A stretch of DNA of 64,000 nt, taken from NCBI RefSeq assembly GCF_033958435.1, contig NC_134137.1, forward strand, positions 255,548,501 through 255,612,500, in the 5' to 3' direction. Source of the stretch: Carettochelys insculpta. Taxonomy: Eukaryota; Chordata; Testudines; Carettochelyidae. The notes under the pieces were generated by a model. It was not told the DNA's origin. It did not search any database and saw nothing but the letters and a program-made list of their open reading frames with translations. Shown one piece after another: positions 12,682-22,265 of the stretch (its first letter is position 1; the number at the start of each line of letters is the position of its first letter). A program made the translations under genes and the position numbers.

Positions 12682-12895
12682 CAAAAACAACAAGAATTCC
12701 TGTGGCACCTTATAGACTAACAGATATTTTGGAGCATAAGCTTTTGTGGGCAAAGACCCGCTTCATCAGATGCAACTGATGAAGCGGGTCTTTGCCCATG
12801 AAAGCTTATGCTCCAAAATGTTAGTCTATAAGCTGCCACAGGACTTCTTGTTGTTTTTGAAGATATAGACTAACTCCACTACCCGTCTGATACTT
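12682..12895. mobile_element. Penelope-like palindromic insert with head-to-head hammerhead-like cores
   Basis: Two copies of the PLE 3'-terminal segment lie in inverted orientation. The minus-strand copy is at 12682-12769 and the plus-strand copy at 12776-12895, with only six bases between their CTGATGA boxes. Target duplications 'aagacctctta' lie at 12671-12681 and 12896-12906. The plus copy reads CTGATGA, a stem (gcggg/ccca), GAAA, then AGC-loop-GCTC, the order of a hammerhead ribozyme. The minus copy has AAAA instead of GAAA. The element type is recognised from family knowledge; activity is not shown. Confidence 0.82.
12776..12813 (+). ncRNA. Hammerhead-ribozyme-like motif, plus copy
   Basis: CTGATGA (12776-12782) matches the core box CUGANGA. 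It is followed by a hairpin with loop tcttt(g), GAAA at 12800-12803, then A-G-C / loop TTAT / G-C-T with C as the expected cleavage base near 12813. One extra A separates the CUGANGA box from the stem, unlike the canonical core, and a C-to-T change has weakened the base of the stem. Self-cleavage is therefore doubtful. Confidence 0.5.
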
Positions 12896-12906
12896 AAGAC
12901 CTCTTA

Positions 12907-13221
12907 TATCATTTCTAGAAACAAAGGGATATAATGAATCACACAAAGGCAAAATATTTCTTGCACTGTAGACTGAGAACAGTAATTTGCATGCTTCTCC
13001 AGGTCAAGTTTGAGCCTGTAAAATACAGGTACCTCCTTGCACAATACTAAATGCCCACAACTTCCACTTAAATCATCACCTCTCACCACCCAGTGAAAGC
13101 TCTTGTGCGCAGACAAAGGGATTCTGACATGTAATTCAGTCACTCGTACAAAAACTATAAACAGCAGTAACATTTATGTGTATGGGTGTTCAACAATTAA
13201 AGATCCTTTTAAGTTAGAGTA
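12907..13221. other. No recognised feature
   Basis: The minus-strand 89-codon frame at 12904-13173 has no domain and begins at the edge of the PLE insert; it looks incidental. Confidence 0.45.
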
Positions 13222-13537
13222 AACTCTTTCATATCCGGCATTCTATCATCTGGAACTCTCAAATTTTAACCATAAGTAAATTTTAGTTACGGTTTCCATG
13301 AGTATAGTATAGTGAAAGTACATGTAAATAAATACAGCAAATACACTGTAAGTTTACAGTGTACAATACTATTATTGTTGGTAAATAAAGCACTCAACAT
13401 ATATTTTTGTTTGTTTCTTAATATTTAATCTAGTTTTTCTTTAGTGTTATGCATTGCTAGGTATACCTCTCCGTTATCCAGAATATTTGGATATCCGTCA
13501 ACCTCCCTGTCCCAGGGCTGCTGGTTATGAAAGAGTA
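13222..13537. mobile_element. Tigger/pogo-like MITE
   Basis: The left end AACTCTTTCATATCCGGCA is mirrored by the right end, whose reverse complement reads ACTCTTTCATAACCAGCAG. TA lies at both edges, as expected for Tc1/mariner-type insertion. The 'atatccgg' wording in the termini resembles Tigger elements. The AT-rich interior encodes nothing. Confidence 0.6.
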
Positions 13538-15839
13538 TATTGCCAAGAATGAAGGTCTGTTGCCTACCTTAAGCCATAGGAATAGCAAGAAAACACCTTC
13601 TATGCCACACTGTAGTTTCTAGAGAAATTGTGTTGAATTGAGTGACAAAAAATCACATATCAGAAAAGCCCCCCAAAAAAAGAAAATGGTCAATGGTACG
13701 TTTTAAAAAGCCAAAAACCCCACTGCAACAGCTGGAGCCAGCTTGAGACAAAAATAATTTCTTTAACCAGACATTTAAAATGGTTAGTTTATAAATATGA
13801 ATTGTAGGAAAGAAACTTCTAAATTAAAAAGTTTGGCAATTTATGTCACTACAAATAACGTGTGTAATATTTGTCAGTCTGCAGAAAGGAAAGACACCTC
13901 ACTCCTTTGCCTACCTCTCCAGAATAAAGACCTGTACAAGAGACCAGCTTGCTAAGGACTTGCAGTTTTCGTAGATGTTCCTCATGAAAAATACAATTGC
14001 TTAGGGTTCCATGCTCTCAAAAAGTTTAAGAAAAACACTGCTCCGGCTGACTTTCCCCACACACGAAATAGCCATAACACCAGAGCCAACACTTTCTGAT
14101 CACAACAGTGGAGACATTTGCACTTTTGACACCACTGAACAGTCCAGAATGGGAATGTCGAGGCAGGGGAAGGGGTTCCCACAGCCTCATCTTCTATCCA
14201 CCAGTTGCACATTTTCGAACAGTTGAGCAACCATTTCGAGTGAGTGCACACCTTCTCCTCGCACAAGAGCTCAGGAACTCATAACTCTATGCCCTCCCTG
14301 GGGCTATGCAGCCATCCTGCATTCAGCCAGGCTGCAGCTCTCACTGAGCCCAGCATGTAGAAACATCATTTGTGAGAAAATGAGTCGTTAAAACAAGTTC
14401 AAATGATTGACAGGTTTTGCTTGGAAAAAGGGAATACTTGATCTGCACTGCACCATAGGAAGAGAGGCCTGTCGTAAGTGTTGCTGGCATGTTTTCCCTC
14501 GGAACACATTGCCCGAAAGACTGGAATGTTACTGTACGAAGTAAAACCGTTGGCTCTTAAAATCACAGCAGCTCGCATCAGCGTCTCTTATGAGCTTTAC
14601 ACGAGTTCTGGTCTTGTAAGCACTCCAGGCGTCGGACAGAACCCCCACTGAACACCTTCTAGACTTGCAGCGTTGTACCCTTGATACTGATTGCCATTTT
14701 AAATAATTTTTTCTTCCTTCTGTGTACTCAGCTGTGATTCATTTCAAGCTCAGTTGATGTCTGGTCTTAATATTAAAAAGTTCCTTAGATATTTCTAGGT
14801 CAACTACAACTGCACCTTGGATAGGATTTTTTTTTTCCTAAAGTGACTGGCTGGGGTATCATCAAACAATCTTTTTGTTTTAACACCAAGTTGTGAAAAC
14901 AAAACACCATTTTGATGCAGCAACATCCATAATGTTTGCAGAGGAACAATTTTTCTTGAAAAGACCTTTGGTGTGGCTGAAGAACACAATTATTGGCACA
15001 TTGGGTGAGAAAGTAACAGAGGTACCATTGTCAGGCAGCCATTTAAAAATTTCCTAGACTGAAAGAAAAATAACTGGAGCAGCATTTGTGTCAAAAACAA
15101 TTGAAACTGTTGGAGCTCCCATTCCTTAGCTGGAGGTGAGTGAAATAAGCTCCCTGTTTCAACGGAGTTTGGCAGGAATCCGGGAACTGTGTTCACCTCC
15201 AAAATGAAAAAAAAAAAATAAAGTAAACTCAGACCTCCCACACCATTACAATTTACATAATAGTCCAAGCTTGGGTGGTCGTCCCCCCACGCAACCAGCT
15301 TCTCTTTTATGACACTGGAAAATGCCAAGTTATGCTTTTGAAAAGTGAATATTTCCAAAAGAGAAAGGGGAAACTGCACGGAACAGTTGCAGAGTCTGCC
15401 GCAAGCCTTGGAAAAGAAAAGTTATTCTCAAATTAATAGCTTGTTCAAATGTCTTATTTTTGTCTCCCTTTAAGGCCCAGCCATGCACTGAGGTCAGCCA
15501 TATCAGTCCCTTGTGCCTCTATGGGGCCCTACTGACTTGCAGTCTTATCACATCTGGCATCCCAACATGACTTCCCACAAAGCAGGAAAAATCTTATGTA
15601 TTAATGAGACATTTCCCCCCATCCCCTGGTCCTCCCATACACACACATGCCAAAATACCCTTTGGCTAAGTGGAAGGTGCAGTTAAGAACTCTTGGTCTC
15701 CTGTCGTGCGACTGTCTTCTTTCTCTTCTCTAGACTGTGGTCTCTGTAATCCTACCTGAAATAACTATTCCTGCAGTATGACAGGCCAAAGTCACATTGC
15801 CTCCAAGCCACGTTGCGCCAAATGAGTGTTCTTGGCAAT
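13538..15839. other. No recognised gene
   Basis: About 2.3 kb without a feature I can name. An A-run lies at 15205-15220. The 129-codon minus frame at 14990-15379 and the 94-codon minus frame at 13982-14266 have no domain, no repeated-family match I recognise and no splice context. Confidence 0.45.
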
Positions 15840-15945
15840 GCTCTCGATCATCCCCGCTCTAACCCCAAGATCAAGCACTGGTCCCACAGCCACAAATAGA
15901 ACCCAGGAGTCCTAATACCCAGCATTCCATGGCTAGCTCTCAATT
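15840..15945 (+). repeat. Possible MIR-like SINE fragment
   Basis: 'cccacagccac' followed by 'aaatagaacccaggagtcct' corresponds to the 3' half of the MIR core ('cacagc ... agaacccaggtctcctgact'). It is short and diverged. Confidence 0.45.
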
Positions 15946-16033
15946 AATTAGGTAGCCCACTGGTATAGCGTGTCTCGTGTCAGCATTTAGGAAATGGTCC
16001 ACACACTGATGGTAATAGTCTGCTTCTACTTTG

Positions 16034-16642
16034 AGTTCCCTCTAAGCTATGCAGCTGCCTCCCTACATAGGTGCTTAGGGCTGCAGTGAGGGGAGATGCC
16101 TCACCCCAGTCTCTGACCTGCTGATGCAGGGAGAGGTGACCCTCTCCCAGTTTCCACCCAGGCTAGCCTGGATATGCCAAAGCCATGGAGTGATGCTGTC
16201 TCCTAACCAGGCCTGGCTGAAACTGCTGCAGTGAACTTCTCACCCGGCCCCAAACGTCTGTGGTGAGAGAGGGCTGGGGGTAGTCCTTACTTCCCAGGTC
16301 ACCTGCACCCCCTCCAAAGCCCTCATCCCCAGCCTCACCCTATAGCCTGCACCCCTACCTGGAGCACTCACACCTGAGCCCCTCCTGAACCCCAAACCCT
16401 GCATCCCTGGCCACACCCCAGAGCTCACACCTCACACACTCCAACCCTCTGGCCCAGCCCTGAACCTCCTTCCCCAGTCTTAATCCCTCAGCCCATTCCT
16501 GCCACACACTGTCCATGTGCAGACAGAGATTTGTGATGTGCACCAATATGGACATTGTGTCATACATCACCTCCATATTGGTACACAGAGCAAAATTCAT
16601 TCTGCAGATGGACATAAGATATTATCAGGAACACTGCTCCAC
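16034..16642. mobile_element. hAT-like element with internal C-rich array
   Basis: The left end 'gttccctctaagctatgcag' and the degraded right end 'ttatcaggaacactg' form a terminal inverted repeat of the type 'GTTCCCTCTAA'. Near the right end is an inner palindrome, 'caccaatatgg' then 'ccatattggt'. The middle (about 16280-16500) is a degenerate C-rich array built on 'ctgcacccc' and 'ccagccctga' phrases. There is no transposase; frames across it reflect GC richness. Confidence 0.6.
16280..16500. repeat. Degenerate C-rich minisatellite-like array
   Basis: Loose tandem phrases such as 'cctcatccccagcctcaccc', 'agcctgcacccctacc' and 'gagcccctcctgaacccc' repeat with a period of roughly 20-25 bases inside the hAT element. 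Similar arrays are common inside hAT-type elements of reptiles. Confidence 0.55.
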
Positions 16643-16774
16643 TACTTACTATTCCTCAAGTGGAAGAGATTGAACACTGAAGATCTCAAGGCCCCTAGAT
16701 TTAAGTCCAGATAGTGATCTAAATAGGGGGGAAAACCCAGTATGTTATCATATCATAAAGATAGTTTTATAATG

Positions 16775-16776
16775 CA

Positions 16777-16815
<39 letters not shown>
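16775..16815. repeat. (CA)n microsatellite
   Basis: Perfect CA dinucleotides after an impure 'cacgcg' start, about 40 bases. Confidence 0.95.
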
Positions 16816-16909
16816 GGTCACATAGTCAGCCTGAATTCTGCCATATCCTAACTGTAGAGCTTGATTTTGCAATCATGTTACTTTAATGTAGTGTGAACAT
16901 ATATATAAG

Positions 16910-17104
16910 AAGTTTTGTGGCACCTTATAGACTAACAGATATTTTGGAGGATAAGCTTTCGTAGGCAAAGACCTGCTTCGTCAGATGACAAAGTGGGTCT
17001 TTGCCCACGAAAGCTTATGCTCCAAAATATCTGTTAGTCTATAAGCTGCAACAGGACTTCTTGTTGTTTTTGAAGATGCAGACAAACTCGGCTACCTCTC
17101 TGAT
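16910..17104. mobile_element. Penelope-like palindromic insert
   Basis: The same architecture as the insert at 12682: a minus-strand copy on the left, a plus-strand copy on the right, meeting at the hammerhead-like core near 16981-16992. A perfect 13-bp target duplication 'acatatatataag' flanks it (16897-16909 and 17105-17117). The right arm runs on to the family end 'ggctacctctctgatac'. The left (minus) copy keeps a CTGACGA box, a hairpin and CGAAAGC; the right copy keeps GAAAGCTTATGCTC but its first box has decayed to 'cagatgaca'. Confidence 0.84.
16946..16984 (-). ncRNA. Hammerhead-ribozyme-like motif, minus copy
   Basis: On the minus strand CTGACGA (fits CUGANGA) is followed by a hairpin with arms 'gcagg' and 'cctac', then GAAA and GC-TTAT-CC. 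A change in the last stem (GC to CC) breaks one pair, and an extra A precedes the first hairpin. It is a relic of a hammerhead-type fold and not demonstrably active. Confidence 0.45.
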
Positions 17105-17439
17105 ACATATATATAAGACTCTCTCAACTAAACAGGTTCCATGACCTTTTCACTTGAAGGTCGCTGGTTTGAGTACAACCAAGCTTAGTACAGATTAAAA
17201 GTTGATTCCGTCTAAAACGTGTCTAGGATGAATATTTGACATAAGTTTGGTGGAACTCATTTACAGCTCCCACATCACAAAAGCACCATCAGGTTTTCCA
17301 CTAGCTTACAAATCCCTCAAAGAGGTCATATACTGCACGACTTCTGTTAGCCCATAGTGAAGACACAACATGAAACCAGCACTGAGGCGAGTTGGATGGG
17401 AGGTGTGTGTGGGCTCTTCCTCCGTTCTGCAGACAGAAG

Positions 17440-17784
17440 CTGGGGCCACACTTGGCCAAAACTTTAAAATAGCCATGCTAATGCCCAAATCAAAGAATAC
17501 GAATGAGATGCTGAAATGAACATTCAGTATCTCATTAGCATGCTGCCAGCCACAGCGCTTCAAAAGCAGCTGACAGGAATAAGGGGATTTCGAAATGTGC
17601 AGGGTTCTTTCGAAAAGGACCCCGTGCAGCCAAGCCGCATGTGTTTGAAAGTGGCACTTTCAAAGTACTGTGGCCAGCAGCATGCTAATGAGCTGCTGCA
17701 TATTCATTTCAGCACCTCATTAGTATTTGTTGATTTGGTCATTAGCATGGCCATTTCAAAGTTTTAGCCAAGCGTGGCCACAGC
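17440..17784. mobile_element. Palindromic MITE with 'GGCCACACTTGGC' termini
   Basis: The left arm starts GGGGCCACACTTGGCCAAAA. The reverse complement of the right arm starts TGTGGCCACGCTTGGCTAAA, and homology continues inward through 'ccatgctaatg', 'gagatgctgaaatgaa' and 'ctcattagcatgctg'. The centre at about 17602-17623 ('gggttctttcg' against 'aaaaggacccc') is the hinge of a fold-back. The two open frames here are shadows of the palindrome. Confidence 0.75.
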
Positions 17785-18516
17785 CAGAGTGTTTTTAAGC
17801 CGAAGTATATGGGTTATATGCAAGTGATTGGCAAATATATTGTTTGCTCATTCAGTAACTTGCATAAAATGTCACATGCAGCAGAGCCTGTGGCAGTCAT
17901 AGGATTTCAGTGGCATGGTTTCCATTGAAGGATAGGAGATGTAGACATCAAGCTTTTTAGGATGGAAACTTACTTGAGTTTGAGCCTTCTAAACAACTAG
18001 GTACATCTTTGGTGCTTAGCCAGCCAACCAACCCACCTTCTGTCTGAAACATCCCCATGAATCTTTTCATCCAGCACTACTCATATATTCTAATCAAGTG
18101 CTGATTTTCCAATTTAGATCAAAACTCCTGTGTCATATCAGGAGAAAACAATAAAAATACCCAGCAGATCAGGGAGCTATTTCTTGGGGATTTTTTTTAA
18201 AAACGCCATTTTAGTGACTACCACCCCTTGTAGCACTAAGGCTTCACATTGCTGACAGGACATATGAAGGGGAGGAAAGGGAGAATCCAATCCACACCAG
18301 CGAAGATAGGATTTTTAGGGTCGCTGAAGGCCTTGCGCTGTTCCTAGCTGAGTCAATGATAGTTAGGCAAATGCTTGAACATAACTGAAAGCCTCATCTT
18401 AGGTGACTAAATGGCATATTTTTAAATGTACTTTTTAGATGAATTCCCTGGAAAACAGAAGTCAAAGCAGACGTTACAAAAGATAAGGTGAAAGCTGATA
18501 TGTTGCACCTATTCCA
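17785..18516. other. No recognised feature
   Basis: Mixed sequence without a supported exon or repeat. Confidence 0.45.
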
Positions 18517-18595
18517 ATTATCTGAAGAAGTGGGACTTCACAAAAGCTCAGGACTCAATAAATTTGTTATTCTCTGAGGTGCTACAGGACTGTTT
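18517..18595 (+). repeat. Penelope-like 3'-end fragment, divergent subfamily
   Basis: 'tctgaagaagtgggacttca', then 'caaaagctc', 'caataaatttgtta' and 'ctgaggtgctacaggact' follow the order of PLE 3' ends: core box, stem, GAAAGCTC, 'aataaa..tttgttag', 'aaggtgccacagga'. GAAA has become AAAA. It is a single copy, not palindromic. Confidence 0.65.
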
Positions 18596-19020
18596 GTTAT
18601 TTATGTTACACCAATATCCATCTTCAAAACTTGTTAATAAAGTAGTAAGAAATGAAAGCATATTGAAGAAAACATGTATTGAAAGTGCAACAGAAATACA
18701 CATCATTTTCTCTCACTTTACCTTTGCAAAATGTCTGCTCCTCCAGTAGGGTACAATTTAATTTTTGTGTTGATTTTTTGCAAAACCAATATTGTTCATG
18801 AAGTGTGTCTTACTTTGATATAAACCAAAACAAACATTGAAGATACATGTAAAAATTCCAACAATTTGATGTTGCAAACTGAAGCATAGGAAATTCCTAC
18901 AGGTTTACACGTTAATAAAAGTTTAATGAGCCCCAGATCTTGATTTTGGAAAATAGCAATGGCAAAGCAGATCTCTCAAGACACACCAACTGTACTTGAC
19001 ACCAAAACATGAGTCATTTG

Positions 19021-19023
<3 letters not shown>

Positions 19024-19067
<44 letters not shown>
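19024..19067. repeat. (AC)n microsatellite
   Basis: About 44 bases of perfect AC repeats ending 'acgtacgcg'. Confidence 0.95.
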
Positions 19068-19069
<2 letters not shown>

Positions 19070-19226
19070 ACGCGCTTCCATTTTCTGGATGCCACCCTCA
19101 GAAAACTGGGCACTTTTCCCAAGTAACCCACCCCTGAAAAAGAGCAATCTAGTTAAAGCAAATCTTGTCTTTATGTGTTTCATCTATATACAGGTTTGTA
19201 GAGAATAGTTTGAGGTAAAAGGTCAT

Positions 19227-19272
19227 GTTTTCAAAGTCAAACACACAGCGTTTTCAAAGTCAAGCACACAGC
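19227..19272. repeat. 23-bp tandem duplication
   Basis: 'gttttcaaagtcaa' plus 'acacacagc' occurs twice in immediate succession with a single a/g difference, consistent with a recent slippage or small tandem duplication. Confidence 0.9.
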
Positions 19273-19869
19273 TGGCCACACAAGTGTGACATTGTACATC
19301 TACTATACATATGCAATTGTGAGTCCATACACAGAGTATTTTCTCATGCAAATAGCCACTTCACCATTGTACACACAATTGTAGTTCCTGCACATGAAAA
19401 TTAAGCATGAAATGGCACATGAATTTTTGTAGCAGACTTTCTGGAAACTAGGCCCACAACATTCAGTAGCATATTTTGCAAATCCATTTTTGTAGAAGAT
19501 TCTGAAGTTTTCCATTTCCAAAATGATTACTTTTTTGTCTTAACAGCATTGTCACTAGGATGCAGAAGTACCATTACAAGTGAATCAGGCAGACTCTGGA
19601 CCTTTCAGAAACCAGGAATTCAACTTTCTAGAACTTAGTTGCTGCTGTTCTACAGGATTTATGATCTAAAGGTTTTTATTATTTCATTCCACATGGAATT
19701 TGGCTTGGCAGTCCAAGTTAACCACTACAACTTTCGTGTAATCTTGGACAATCAGGTTTGCTTGTCAAAATCTTGCAAACAGTATGCCCTCATTTAAACC
19801 CCTACAGCTTCACTGACTTGCCTGGGGTTGTAATAGATCAAAATTTAGCCCTTTGTTTTTACACGTTTT
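19273..19869. other. No recognised feature
   Basis: AT-rich flank of the nested CR1/Harbinger stack. Confidence 0.45.
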
Positions 19870-20648
19870 GGGTGCTTTGCCAAGCCTGTACTTAAAAACC
19901 TCTAGTGATGGTGATTCCACCACCTCTCTAGCTAACACATTCCAGGGCTTCACCATCCTCCTCAAGAAATAATTTTTCCTAATAGCCAACCTATACCTCT
20001 TCTCCTCTGTAACTTGAGACCATTGCTCCTTGTTCTGCCAGCTGTCACTACTGAGAACAGCTTCTCTCCATCTTCTTTAGCATCCCCCTTCAGGAAATTG
20101 AAGGATGCTATCAAATCAAATTGCCCCTCACTCTTCTCTTCTGCAAACTAAATAAGCCCAAATCCCTCAGGTTCTCCTTGTAGGTCATGTGCTCCAGCCC
20201 CCTAATCATTTTGGTTGCCCTCCGCTGGACCCTCTCCAACACATCCGTATCTTTTCTATACTGGGGGAGCCCAGAACTGGATGTAATACTCCAGTGCCAC
20301 GTCTACACTACAGTTCAGTTTCAAAAGAACATCTTTCAAAAGAGAACATCGAAAGATGGTCTTTCGAAATGGAGCATCCACACAAACCAGCAGGGACCGA
20401 ATGTTCAGTCTGTTCTTTTGAAAGGCCCCCAGCACAATTTTGAAAGAGAGCATCCACACACACCAGGGCGCTCTTTCGAAAGAGCAGGGGCAAGAAGCGC
20501 CACGGGCAGGGTCACATGGTGGACAAGCCTTTCTGGGGCCACCGCCTGCTGTCCCCTTAAAGGCCCCCCGCCCATACCTCAGCTTGCACACTCCAAGGGC
20601 CAGCAACCCTGTCCCCAGACAGCGCAAGAGCGAGAGAGAGAGCGAGAC

Positions 20649-21170
20649 ATGGCAGAGGTGGCATCCCGGGCCCCCATGGACCCTGGGCAGTACCCCTCCT
20701 CCATCGCAGCCTTGGCCAGCATCCTGGCTGCGGTCCTGGCTGTTGTGCTGCAGCAGCTCTGGGTGGCCACCACACTAGCCACCCTCCTGGATGCCAGCCT
20801 CAGGGTGCAAAGTCCCCAGGCAATCCCCCGGGTTGTCCACCTCCCGTGTAGCTTCCCCACAAGCAGCAACTGGCGGGACCAGCTGCTGCTGGAGGACTGG
20901 GGCGACAACCAGTGGCTACAGAACTTCAGGATGACCAAGGAGACATTCCTGGAGCTGTGCCACTGGCTCACCCCCATCCTCCAGCATTGGGACACACACC
21001 TGAGGCCAGTGCTCCCCTGTACAAAAGGGTGACCATTGCCCTATGGAAGCTAGCCACCCCGGACAGTTATCGATCTGTCGGATACCAGTTCAGGGTGGGC
21101 AAAGCCACCGTTGGGGCCGTCCTCATTGAGGTACTCTGTGCCCAGCTCACACCTAGACTGCATGCAGGGG
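20649..21170 (+). pseudogene. Harbinger transposase fragment, frameshifted and truncated
   Basis: From the ATG at 20649 the frame runs to 21032, with 'LQNFRMTKETFLELCHWLTP' near its end; the following frame gives 'VTIALWKLATPDSYRSVGYQ' and 'FRVGKATVGAVLIEVL'. This is the characteristic N-terminal helix-turn-helix region of HARBI1/PIF transposases. The switch of frame at about 21015-21030 shows a small indel. Nothing after about 21170 resembles transposase, so the DDE nuclease domain is missing. It cannot catalyse transposition. The stretch before 20649 in the same open frame is terminal repeat and CR1 sequence, not protein. Confidence 0.82.
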
Positions 21171-21275
21171 GCAGCCTGGCAACAGGCACCATCAGGAGAA
21201 GGGTGGGCACTCCGGGGACAGAGGCAGGGATGGGGATGGACATGGGCAGGCAAGGAGGCAGTCGAGTTCCCAGTA

Positions 21276-21767
21276 CTAGGGGCAGATGGTGGGTGCTGCC
21301 CCTGGCTGCCCAGCCGTGTCCCGAGCCCAGCAGTTCACCTGTTGGAGCTCCTTGACCTTGGACCTCACCTGGTCCGGGGTCCGAGTGGGATGACCCCGGC
21401 CGGTGAGGCCCTTGGCCAGGCACGTGCATGCCATGGCATTCTGGCACCAGGCCCCCATCTGCTGCAGGGCCTCCTCGTCTTCCCAAAGGGCAAGGATGTC
21501 TTGCAGCTTGGCTTTGGTCCATGAGGAGGCCCGAGACTTGTAGGGCTGGCTGCCCTCCTGGGAGGACTTCTCCCAGTTCCTGGATGGCCCCTGGGGTGGG
21601 CGGGAGTCCCAGCTGCTGGCCATGATACTGCGGCTCCCCCCAGGGTCATTGCAGCTGGGAGCTGGGTTAGCGGCAGCTTGGGCTCCCTGCTGCCTGCACG
21701 CTCTCAGCTTCCGGCCTGAGGGCTTCTGGGAGCCTGCGTCCTGAAAGGTGGATGGATGCTGGAGCAT
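21276..21767 (-). pseudogene. Harbinger Myb/SANT-like DNA-binding protein, relic
   Basis: The frame contains 'WTKAKLQDILALWEDEEALQ', 'LAKGLTGRGHPTRTPDQVRS' and 'KVKELQQ', the trihelix/SANT-like pattern of the accessory Myb-like protein of Harbinger elements, which helps target the transposase to the element's ends. It is convergent with the transposase fragment. The methionine in 'MASSWDSRPP' may be the original start. The 163-codon frame continues past the likely domain end into sequence unlike the family, so the true C-terminus is uncertain. Whether any host promoter expresses it cannot be told. Confidence 0.72.
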
Positions 21768-22265
21768 AGAGCTCCGCTTGTGCTGTGAGAGGCACTGCCG
21801 CCTGCCAGCTGATCGCAGCCATGGAGGACCTGCTCTTTCGAAAGATGCCCCGCAGCCTGCTCTACACGTGCCCTCTTTTTAAATTGTCTTTTGAAAACAG
21901 GCGCTTTTCCATCCTGGGAACGGAGGACCGATTTCGAAAGAACGGGGGAGTTCTTCTGAAATTAAATTTTCAAAAGAGTGCCATGTCAGTGTACACACTC
22001 TGCTGCTGCTTTTGAAAGAACTCGGTCTTCCAATCCTAATTTTGAATGTACTTGCTAGTGTAGACGCACACCAGATGTGGCCCCACCAGTGCTGAATAGA
22101 GGGGAATAATAACTTCTCTAGATCTGCTCAAAATGCTCCCCCTAATGTACCCCAATATGCTGCTGGCCTTCTTGAGTGCGAGGGCACAGTGTTGACTCAT
22201 TTCCAGCTTCTCATTAACTGTAATCTCCAGCTCCTTTTCTGCTGCACTGTTACTTAGCCAGTCGG

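Larger units (their letters stand above)
20295..22071. mobile_element. PIF/Harbinger DNA transposon, internally deleted
   Basis: The element interrupts CR1 sequence precisely at 'ctccag|atgtgg', with CAG duplicated on both sides (20292-20294, 22072-22074), as for the CWG targets of Harbinger elements. The termini share CGTCTACACTA in inverted orientation. Inside are a transposase N-terminal fragment (plus strand) and a Myb/SANT-like frame (minus strand), the two-gene layout of autonomous Harbinger elements. The transposase lacks its catalytic part, so the 1.78-kb copy is nonautonomous. Confidence 0.85.
19870..22265 (-). mobile_element. CR1 LINE 3' region, split by a Harbinger insertion
   Basis: The two pieces (about 19870-20294 and 22072-22265) join into one CR1 3' region on the minus strand. 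They share block order with the CR1 at 36852: 'acttaaaaacctctag.gatgg', 'ccaccacctct', 'agaccattgctccttgtt', 'ctgcaaactaaataagccca' and 'aatactccag|atgtgg'. The left end lacks the last ~100 bases of the 3' tail seen at 36852. The right end stops at 'cttagccagtcgg', where a MITE abuts. It retains only the C-terminal reverse-transcriptase and 3' UTR portion and cannot be functional. Confidence 0.85.

Noticed and set aside
20187..21032. 281-codon open frame as a host gene
   Set aside because: Its first part is CR1 and Harbinger terminal sequence read through by chance; only the part from 20649 is protein-like and it is Harbinger transposase.
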